DNA from: an uncultured Collinsella sp.
GTDB lineage: Bacteria; Actinomycetota; Coriobacteriia; Coriobacteriales; Coriobacteriaceae
DNA: 5,431 nucleotides
NCBI GenBank assembly: GCA_902496845.1
Contig: CABVCJ010000097.1
Location: 1 to 5,431 of the forward strand
Direction: 5' to 3'
Below are positions 1-4,410 of this stretch, piece after piece. Each line of letters begins with the position of its first letter. The stretch's first letter is position 1. Under the pieces are notes generated by a model. It had not been told where the DNA came from, did no database searches, and worked only from the letters and a program-made list of their open reading frames with translations. Both the position numbers and the translations under genes were made by a program.

Positions 1-452
1 AAACTCGACTGCACCACATCGACCTCGCGACCAAGGCTGCGCATGACGGATTCGCGCTCGTCATAGAGGTCGCTCACTGGCACGATTTCAAAACGCAGCG
101 ACGGTTCCAGATCGTGGATGCCCGACCACATCGACAGCGTTTGACGCCCCGGGCACATCATCGACACGCCCAGGCGCACGGCACCGCCGTCACCCGCCGC
201 ACGTCGGGCACGGCGCAGGGCGTCCTCGGACTGGCGCATGATCGAGCGAGCGTCGTCCACCAGCAGAGCACCCGCCGGCGTCACCTTGACGCCCGAGTGC
301 GAGCGCTCGAACAACGTGATGCCAAACTCGGCCTCGAAGCCCGACACCTGCTTGACGAGCGCCGGGGTCGACACGCGCAATTTTGCCGCCGCACGCGAGA
401 AGCTTCCCAGCTCCGCGGCGGCCGATATGGCCTCAAGTCGTCGATCGTACAC
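1..452 (-). CDS. LysR-type transcriptional regulator, N-terminal half (partial, continues beyond the left edge)
   Basis: Reading the minus strand from 452 gives 150 open codons with no stop to the window edge, about half of a usual ~300-residue LysR regulator. Residues 1-61 are a typical LysR winged helix-turn-helix: the stretches AELGSFSRAAAKL (13-25) and STPALVKQVSGFEAEFG (28-44), then LFERS (47-51) and the wing VTPAG (57-61). A linker helix follows to about residue 88, and the ligand-binding domain begins near VRLGVS (92-97). I chose the GTG start at 452 because GGGAG (459-463 on the complement) lies 6 bases upstream. An in-frame ATG at 485 would add 11 basic residues but has no ribosome site. 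The gene is divergent from the dehydrogenase-transporter unit, the usual arrangement for a LysR protein controlling its neighbour and itself. The effector is unknown. Confidence 0.93.
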   Translation of the reverse strand, partial: MYDRRLEAISAAAELGSFSRAAAKLRVSTPALVKQVSGFEAEFGITLFERSHSGVKVTPAGALLVDDARSIMRQSEDALRRARRAAGDGGAVRLGVSMMCPGRQTLSMWSGIHDLEPSLRFEIVPVSDLYDERESVMRSLGREVDVVQSS

Positions 453-518
453 GTCAATCTCCCGTTTTCGCGCCCGTGACCGCATGGTGCCACAGGGGGT
501 TGTTTTCGCAGGTCACGC

Positions 519-530
519 GCTCAATTGAGC
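519..530. repeat. 12-bp perfect palindrome GCTCAATTGAGC, possible operator
   Basis: The 12 bases are identical on both strands. The palindrome lies in the divergent promoter region, at the predicted start of the regulator transcript and about 90 bases upstream of the candidate promoter of the dehydrogenase operon. A dimeric regulator could bind here; the sequence does not show which one. Confidence 0.6.
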
Positions 531-554
531 ATAGACTGCATCGCACAGTGTAAA
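528..554 (-). promoter_or_regulatory. Candidate promoter for the LysR gene
   Basis: On the complement, TTTACA (549-554) is followed after 15 bases by TATGCT (528-533). The hexamers match 5 of 6 and 4 of 6 consensus positions, but the spacer is shorter than the ideal 17, so the promoter would be weak or activator dependent. The start site would fall near 521, inside the 519-530 palindrome, which fits the negative autoregulation usual for LysR genes. This is inference. Confidence 0.3.
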
Positions 555-587
555 CCTACGGTTAACGTCATTCTAACAATTATGCAA

Positions 588-616
588 TTCACCTGCGCAA
601 ATGCAAAGCATACGAT
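588..616 (+). promoter_or_regulatory. Candidate sigma-70-type promoter for the SDR-led operon
   Basis: TTCACC (588-593) and TACGAT (611-616) are separated by 17 bases. The first matches 4 of 6 positions of TTGACA and the second fits the TAnnnT form common in actinobacteria. Transcription would start near 622-624, giving a leader of about 63 bases. Copies of ACCTGCG overlap the -35 element (591-597) and the predicted start site (618-624), a placement consistent with an operator. This is pattern matching only. Confidence 0.4.
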
Positions 617-632
617 AACCTGCGAAAACCAC

Positions 633-659
633 GTGGGTCGATTAATAGGAGCGACCCAC
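633..659 (+). other. Leader stem-loop just upstream of the SDR ribosome-binding site
   Basis: GTGGGTCG (633-640) pairs perfectly with CGACCCAC (652-659), giving an 8-bp GC-rich stem around an 11-base AT-rich loop that carries AGGAG (647-651). GGGAGG (661-666) follows at once. The functional ribosome site for the gene is AAGGGAAG (673-680), 5 bases before the ATG. The hairpin would lie in the predicted 5' leader and might stabilise the message or affect initiation; no U-tract follows, so it is not a terminator. Confidence 0.5.
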
Positions 660-685
660 AGGGAGGCACAAGAAGGGAAGTTCCT

Positions 686-1567
686 ATGAGCAACTGGCTT
701 AAGCTCGAGGGCGATGTCTGCGCCGTGACCGGCGCACTCGGCGGCATGGGCGTCGAGATTTGCCGCGAGTTCGCCCGCAACGGCGCCAACGTCGTCCTGC
801 TCGATCTGGACGAGGAGAAGGTCAAGGCCGCAGCCGCCGACCTCGCCGCCGAGTTTGGCATCCACGCCGAGGGCTACAAGATGAACGCCACCGACGAGAC
901 CGAGGTTCAGGCCGCCGTCGATGCCACCATCGCCGACTTCGGCCGCGTCGACGTCCTTGTCAACACCGCCGGCATCCTGCGCTTCGCCGCCATGGAGGAC
1001 CTGCCGCTGAGCGACTGGGAGCAGGTGCTCAACGTCAACCTCACCGGCTACTTCATCACCTCGCAGCGCTTTGGTCGCGAGATGATCAAGGCCGGCCAGG
1101 GCCGCCTGGTGCACATCTCGACCGTCGCCAGCCACTCCCCCGAGACGTTCTCGGGCGTGTACAGCTCCACCAAGGCCGGCGTCAACATGATGTCCAAGAT
1201 GCTCGCCGCCGAGTGGGGCCCCTACGGCGTCCGCTCCAACTGCGTCGAGCCCTGCTTCGTTAAGACCCCGATGTCGGCCAACTTCTACGCCGATCCCGAG
1301 GTCGAAAAGAGCCGCAGCCGCCTGATCGCCACGCGCCGCATCGGCGAAGTCAGCGATATCGCCAACGCCGTCATGTTCCTGGCATCCAAGCGCTCGGACT
1401 TTACCACCGGCGACGCCATCAAGGTCGACGGCGGCTTCTCCAACATGATGGGCGACCTCACCGCCAAGCCCGGCGGCCGTCGCGCCTATGCCGACAACTA
1501 CCTTAAGAACAAGGGTGTCGAGCTCTGGTCCGATGAGTCCGGCGTCGCCAAGCCGACTGACCAGTAA
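686..1567 (+). CDS. Short-chain dehydrogenase/reductase (SDR), classical type
   Basis: A 293-residue cytoplasmic NAD(P)-dependent oxidoreductase with a Rossmann fold. Visible classical SDR motifs are TGALGGMG (15-22, cofactor loop), D40 after strand 2 (favouring NAD(H) over NADP(H)), NTAG (93-96), N118 in NVNLTG, Y159 and K163 of the YxxxK active site, and the NCVEPCFVKTP segment (185-195). The catalytic Ser position, 13 residues before Tyr, reads Thr146, with Ser145 beside it. The usual PG is P189-C190. The fold ends near DGG (248-250), and 43 further polar residues form an unusual tail. The ATG at 686 has AAGGGAAG upstream. It resembles sugar-acid and polyol dehydrogenases of the family, but the substrate cannot be assigned. 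First gene of the operon opposite the LysR gene; a transporter follows after 66 bases. Confidence 0.93.
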   Translation: MSNWLKLEGDVCAVTGALGGMGVEICREFARNGANVVLLDLDEEKVKAAAADLAAEFGIHAEGYKMNATDETEVQAAVDATIADFGRVDVLVNTAGILRFAAMEDLPLSDWEQVLNVNLTGYFITSQRFGREMIKAGQGRLVHISTVASHSPETFSGVYSSTKAGVNMMSKMLAAEWGPYGVRSNCVEPCFVKTPMSANFYADPEVEKSRSRLIATRRIGEVSDIANAVMFLASKRSDFTTGDAIKVDGGFSNMMGDLTAKPGGRRAYADNYLKNKGVELWSDESGVAKPTDQ

Positions 1568-1579
1568 ACCAACCTGACA

Positions 1580-1610
1580 GGGAGGCCCCACGGACACGCC
1601 CGCTCCTCCC
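1580..1610 (+). other. Intercistronic stem-loop between the SDR and transporter genes
   Basis: GGGAGG (1580-1585) is complementary to CCTCCC (1605-1610) across 19 bases. No T-run follows, so termination is unlikely. The ten bases ACAGGGAGGC (1577-1586) also occur at 658-667 in front of the dehydrogenase gene. The stem is short and could be chance in GC-rich sequence; processing or attenuation between the genes is possible but unproven. Confidence 0.3.
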
Positions 1611-1633
1611 CCGTATCGATTAGAAAGAGTCCA

Positions 1634-2890
1634 ATGGCTTCCACCAACTCCAACAAGGGTCGCGCCGTCGTGCTTTCCGCCGCGTGCGTCACCATGTTCT
1701 TCATCAGCTCCATCGCGCTGTATTCCGTCGTGAGCAAGAACCTGCTCGCCGTCTACCCCGAGTGGTCCAGCGCTCTTACATGGGCCTTCCCGGTCTTTCA
1801 GACCATCATGGCCGTGACGGGCATCTTCGCCGGCCGCATCTCCGACAAGATCGGCCCGCGCAACGTCGTGATCGCCGCCGCCGTGTGCTACGGCGTGGGC
1901 TGGTTCATGTCCGGCACCGTCACCGAGCCGTGGCAGTTCTACCTGTGGTTCTCGCTCGTCGCCGCCGTTGGCAACGGCCTGGGCTACAACCCGGCGCTCA
2001 CCACCGGCCAAAAGTGGTTCATCGACAAGAAGGGTCTCGCCTCCGGCATCACTCTGGCCGCTTCGACCGCCGGTCCCGCTGTGCTGTCCCCGGTACTCGC
2101 CTCGCTGCTCATCCCGAGCCTGGGCATCTTTGGCGCCCTCAAGGCACTCGGCGTCATCTTCTTTGTGACGATCGCCGCCTCTGCCCTGTTCCTGAAGGCC
2201 CCCGAGGCCGGTTGGTTGCCCGAGGGCTTCGAGGCCCCCAAGGGCGGCGCGCACGCCGGCACCTTCGGCGACCTCACCCCGGGCGAGATGGTCAAGACCC
2301 CGCGCTTCTGGGTCCTCATCATCACCTTCGCCTTTGCCGCCACCGCCGGCACCCTGCTCGTGGGCAAAGTTGCTTCCATCGCCGCCGTCCAGCTCTTCGC
2401 CGACCCCACGAGCGCCGCGGCCGTCGCCCTCGGCGGTGTGGTGGTCTCCGTCAACACCTGCGCCAACCTGGTTGGCCGCCTGTCCTTTGGTCAGATCATC
2501 GACAAGCTCGGCGCCTATAAGTCGCTGCTCATCAGCCTTGTCGTCACCATCGTCGCGCTCGTCATCATGTCGATGAGCTTTACGCAGAGCATGTTCTTTG
2601 TGGCGCTCGCCCTGCTCGGCTTTAGCTTTGGCGCCCTGCTCGTCATCTACCCGCCGCTCACCGGCGGCGCCTTTGGCACCAGCAACATCGGCGTCAACTA
2701 CGGCATCATGTTTTTGGGTTACGCCGCCTCCACCTGGATCAGCCAGCCCATCACCGCCGTGCTGTATCACGCCGAGGCCGGCAGCGCCGCCTACCAGCAG
2801 TCCTTCTACGGCGCCATCGTAATCGCCGCCATCGCCGTCGTGCTCACCGTCTACATGATGGTCTCCGACAGCAAGAAGAAGTCCGCCTAG
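1634..2890 (+). CDS. MFS transporter, OFA (oxalate/formate antiporter-like) family
   Basis: A 418-residue inner-membrane carrier with about 12 hydrophobic segments (roughly 11-35, 47-66, 77-94, 99-118, 136-158, 163-187, 222-245, 261-280, 297-314, 319-340, 352-375, 390-410). MFS motif A, GRISDKIGPR (67-76), follows helix 2, and its second-half counterpart GRLSFGQIIDKLG (281-293) follows helix 8. Typical of the OFA/OxlT group are GNGLGYNPALTTGQKWF with KKGLASG (113-138), the EAGWLPEG loop after helix 6 (191-198), TPRFW (222-226) and NYGIMF (355-360). Helix 11 holds no basic residue, so the lysine used by OxlT for oxalate seems absent and another substrate is likely, perhaps a small carboxylate or polar carbon source. 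A weak GAAAGAG (1623-1629) precedes the ATG. It lies between two dehydrogenases and so probably imports their substrate. Confidence 0.9.
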   Translation: MASTNSNKGRAVVLSAACVTMFFISSIALYSVVSKNLLAVYPEWSSALTWAFPVFQTIMAVTGIFAGRISDKIGPRNVVIAAAVCYGVGWFMSGTVTEPWQFYLWFSLVAAVGNGLGYNPALTTGQKWFIDKKGLASGITLAASTAGPAVLSPVLASLLIPSLGIFGALKALGVIFFVTIAASALFLKAPEAGWLPEGFEAPKGGAHAGTFGDLTPGEMVKTPRFWVLIITFAFAATAGTLLVGKVASIAAVQLFADPTSAAAVALGGVVVSVNTCANLVGRLSFGQIIDKLGAYKSLLISLVVTIVALVIMSMSFTQSMFFVALALLGFSFGALLVIYPPLTGGAFGTSNIGVNYGIMFLGYAASTWISQPITAVLYHAEAGSAAYQQSFYGAIVIAAIAVVLTVYMMVSDSKKKSA

Positions 2891-2898
2891 TTCTACCG

Positions 2899-2929
2899 AT
2901 GCGACAAAGGGACTGCCCCTTTGTCGCAT
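2899..2929. repeat. Perfect 13-bp stem-loop between the transporter and oxidoreductase genes (REP-like)
   Basis: ATGCGACAAAGGG (2899-2911) and its exact reverse complement (2917-2929) flank a 5-base loop, ACTGC, starting 9 bases after the transporter stop. A terminal G-U pair (2898/2930) may extend it. There is no T-run on the plus side, so a strong rho-independent terminator is unlikely; a segmental stability or partial-termination role within the operon is plausible. Its form, a compact palindrome with an AAAGGG core placed between genes, resembles dispersed REP-type elements, which only a genome search can confirm. Confidence 0.8.
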
Positions 2930-2958
2930 TCCACCGCCACCAGTATTAAGGAGTCGAA

Positions 2959-3999
2959 ATGTCTGAGCTCAACCCCGTCCGCATTGCCGTTATCGGCGCC
3001 GGCGCCATGGGCCGCAACCACATCCGCTTTGTCACCGAGGAGCCCGAGGCCGAGCTCGTCGCCATCGCCGACGCCTTTGAGGGCGCCCGCGCCACGGCCG
3101 AGGCCGCCGGCGTGCCGTTTTATACCGATCCCGCCCAGATGATGGACGAGGTCAAGCCCGAGGCCGTCATCATCGCCACGCCCAACGACCTACACCTGGG
3201 CGTTGCCCGCGAGGCTGTGAAGCGCAACATCGTGCCGCTGGTCGAAAAGCCGATCTCCAACGACCTGGAGGATGCCCAGGCCTTCGCCGCCGAGGCCGAG
3301 ACCGCCGGCGTGCCCGTGCTCGTAGGCCAGCACCGTCGCCACAACCCCTTCGTCAACAAGGCCAAGGAGATCATCGAGTCCGGCGAGCTGGGCAAGCTCA
3401 CCGTGTCGAGCTTCCACTACATGATCTATAAGAACGACGAGTACTTCGATGTCGAGTGGCGTCGCAAGAAGGGTGCCGGCCCGATCCTGGTCAACCTGGT
3501 GCACGACGTCGACCTGCTCCGCTACCTGCTGGGCGAGCCCGTTGCCGTCCAGGGCATGCAGTCCAGCGCCGCCCGCGGTTTTGAGACCGAGGACTCCGCC
3601 GTGGTCAACGTCCGTTTTGCCGATGGCGCACTCGCGAGCATGACTATCTCCGACGCCACCGCCAGCCCCTGGAACTGGGAGGCAACCGCCCGCGAGGACC
3701 CGCAGTACCGCCCCTTCGACGCCGACGCCTACTTTATCGGTGGCACCAAGGGCGCCCTTTCGCTGCCCCGCCTGCACCAGTTCTCCTACGACGGCGCCTC
3801 CAACTGGCACAAGCCGCTGCAGATGGAGATTCCGGCCGTCGACCCGGCACTGCCGCACAAGATGCAGCTCAAGCACTTTGTGAAGGTTGTCCGCCGCGAG
3901 GTCGAGCCCGTCGTGACCCCCGCCGATAACGTCAAGACGCTCACGCTTCTCAACGCCATCAAGGAGGCCGCCGAGACCGGCCAGCTCGTCGAGCTGTAA
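2959..3999 (+). CDS. Gfo/Idh/MocA-family NAD(P)-dependent oxidoreductase
   Basis: A 346-residue cytoplasmic enzyme with an N-terminal Rossmann domain and a C-terminal alpha/beta substrate domain, the usual family length. Visible are GAGAMG (13-18, dinucleotide loop), D38 after strand 2, ATPNDLH (73-79), the family signature VEKPIS (95-100) with catalytic Lys97, and GxG with HDVDLLRYLLG (182-192), where His182 is the general acid/base. The canonical Asp four residues before that His reads Val178 next to Asn179, a variant of the Dx3H motif. SDATASPWNWE (212-222) is a distinctive stretch. Relatives oxidise inositols, sugars or sugar acids, or deaminate or dehalogenate, so the substrate is open. 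A strong ribosome site, TAAGGAG, lies 5 bases before the ATG. Last gene of the operon; a terminator follows 72 bases after its stop. Confidence 0.94.
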   Translation: MSELNPVRIAVIGAGAMGRNHIRFVTEEPEAELVAIADAFEGARATAEAAGVPFYTDPAQMMDEVKPEAVIIATPNDLHLGVAREAVKRNIVPLVEKPISNDLEDAQAFAAEAETAGVPVLVGQHRRHNPFVNKAKEIIESGELGKLTVSSFHYMIYKNDEYFDVEWRRKKGAGPILVNLVHDVDLLRYLLGEPVAVQGMQSSAARGFETEDSAVVNVRFADGALASMTISDATASPWNWEATAREDPQYRPFDADAYFIGGTKGALSLPRLHQFSYDGASNWHKPLQMEIPAVDPALPHKMQLKHFVKVVRREVEPVVTPADNVKTLTLLNAIKEAAETGQLVEL

Positions 4000-4071
4000 T
4001 GCCTTAAGAGCGACCGCGGCAGAAGCCCCATGCCGAGCCCCTCGGTCCGTCACCAATAAGCCCCTCTTCTT

Positions 4072-4107
4072 TGCCCCGCGAGCAGCCTCCTGCCCGCGGG
4101 GCATTTT
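4072..4107 (+). terminator. Rho-independent terminator of the SDR-transporter-oxidoreductase operon
   Basis: TGCCCCGCG (4072-4080) pairs perfectly with CGCGGGGCA (4095-4103). After one A/C mismatch the stem continues with three pairs (4082-4084 with 4091-4093), closing a 6-base loop, and TTTT (4104-4107) follows. The T-run is short but the stem is GC-rich and lies where an operon end is expected. A smaller hairpin, CCGAG-CCC-CTCGG, precedes it at 4033-4045. No T-run exists for the opposite strand, so it acts on plus-strand transcripts. Confidence 0.82.
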
Positions 4108-4167
4108 GCTACCTTGCCGACGATTTTTCTAGGACGGGGGCCATTTTGCACCTCGGCTTGATTCGTT

Positions 4168-4329
4168 CGCCACGAAATGGGCCTATCTACTACGCTTAAC
4201 CGATCGCCCTCAACCATGCCGAATTTCGCGAAATAAAACCCGCAGGTAAACGGCTTGCCGATTTTCGGTAAAACCAGGCATGGTCGACCCATACGGGTAA
4301 AACGTAGTAGATAGGCCGTTTTCGTGGTG
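4168..4329. repeat. Imperfect ~160-bp inverted repeat, MITE-like or structured RNA element
   Basis: The outer arms pair over 4171-4194 and 4303-4326: 7 bp (CACGAAA), two mismatches, then 15 perfect bp (GGCCTATCTACTACG). Symmetry continues inward with gaps to ACCATGCC (4213-4220) pairing with GGCATGGT (4277-4284), then TTT/AAA. The apex contains a 12-bp palindrome, ATTTCGCGAAAT (4223-4234), and CGGC-TT-GCCG (4251-4260). No believable protein is encoded. The element fills most of the gap before tex, after the upstream terminator. It may be a non-autonomous mobile element, a REP/BIME-type repeat or a long RNA hairpin. I see no clear target-site duplication. Confidence 0.72.
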
Positions 4330-4333
4330 CGGC

Positions 4334-4352
4334 CCCAAAACAGTCTTTTGGG
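4334..4352. repeat. Small hairpin CCCAAAA-cagtc-TTTTGGG upstream of tex
   Basis: Seven perfect base pairs (4334-4340 with 4346-4352) surround a 5-base loop. It abuts the large inverted repeat on the left and the candidate tex promoter on the right. Its T-run lies inside the stem rather than after it, so it is not a standard terminator. It could be an operator or part of the repeat cluster. Confidence 0.5.
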
Positions 4353-4357
4353 ACGGG

Positions 4358-4366
4358 TGGTATCCT
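4358..4366 (+). promoter_or_regulatory. Candidate extended -10 promoter element for tex
   Basis: TGGTATCCT combines the TGn extension with TATCCT, which fits the TAnnnT form. No good -35 hexamer lies 16-18 bases upstream, which an extended -10 can tolerate. Transcription would start near 4373, leaving a leader of about 38 bases that includes two CAAACGCA copies (4383-4390, 4394-4401) before the AAGGAG ribosome site (4401-4406). This is pattern matching only. Confidence 0.4.
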
Positions 4367-4410
4367 TGGTAGCTCTGTGCTGCAAACGCACCTCAAACGC
4401 AAGGAGTCCC

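Larger units (their letters stand above)
502..629. repeat. Split 12-bp inverted repeat GTTTTCGCAGGT / ACCTGCGAAAAC
   Basis: Positions 502-513 are the exact reverse complement of 618-629, with 104 bases between them. A partial third copy, ACCTGCG, lies at 591-597, 27 bases before the right arm. The arms bracket both candidate divergent promoters. Spaced identical half-sites of this sort suit cooperative binding or looping by a tetrameric LysR protein, but that role is inferred. Confidence 0.6.
453..685. promoter_or_regulatory. Divergent control region between the LysR regulator and the SDR gene
   Basis: This 233-base gap must hold both divergent promoters. It contains a 12-bp perfect palindrome (519-530), a 12-bp inverted repeat split between 502-513 and 618-629, a second ACCTGCG copy at 591-597, an AACC-TAC-GGTT dyad (553-563), the palindrome CCACGTGG (629-636) and a leader hairpin (633-659). 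It is visibly more AT-rich than the flanking genes. LysR proteins usually bind imperfect dyads in such regions; which of these is the operator is inference. No small open frame in it looks like a real gene. Confidence 0.75.

Noticed and set aside
450..485. ATG at 485 as the start of the LysR gene
   Set aside because: It is in frame but has no purine-rich site upstream and would add 11 mostly charged residues before the usual LysR N-terminus; the GTG at 452 has GGGAG 6 bases upstream.
114..528. Plus-strand frames of 121 and 96 codons opposite the LysR gene
   Set aside because: The minus strand has the full LysR helix-turn-helix in register, so these are shadows; the plus-strand products are Arg/His-rich with no motif.
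521..2929. An 802-codon open frame on the minus strand, antisense to the SDR and transporter genes
   Set aside because: Both plus-strand genes are in the same frame, and the antisense frame is codon-aligned to them. It stays open because these genes rarely use TTA, CTA or TCA. The product is low-complexity, Gly/Asp/His-rich, shows no family motif, and its ATG comes from the 2899-2929 palindrome.
2899..2935. The intercistronic hairpin as a full rho-independent terminator
   Set aside because: No T-run follows the stem (it reads TCCACCGCC), and the next gene continues the pathway with its own strong ribosome site.
3190..4104. A 304-codon minus-strand frame antisense to the Gfo/Idh/MocA gene
   Set aside because: Same codon-aligned shadow effect over a gene with clear family motifs; the protein resembles no known domain and its start falls in the terminator region.
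4171..4326. CRISPR array or insertion sequence in the gap before tex
   Set aside because: The repeats are inverted and only two, with no regular spacers, and no transposase is encoded in the element.
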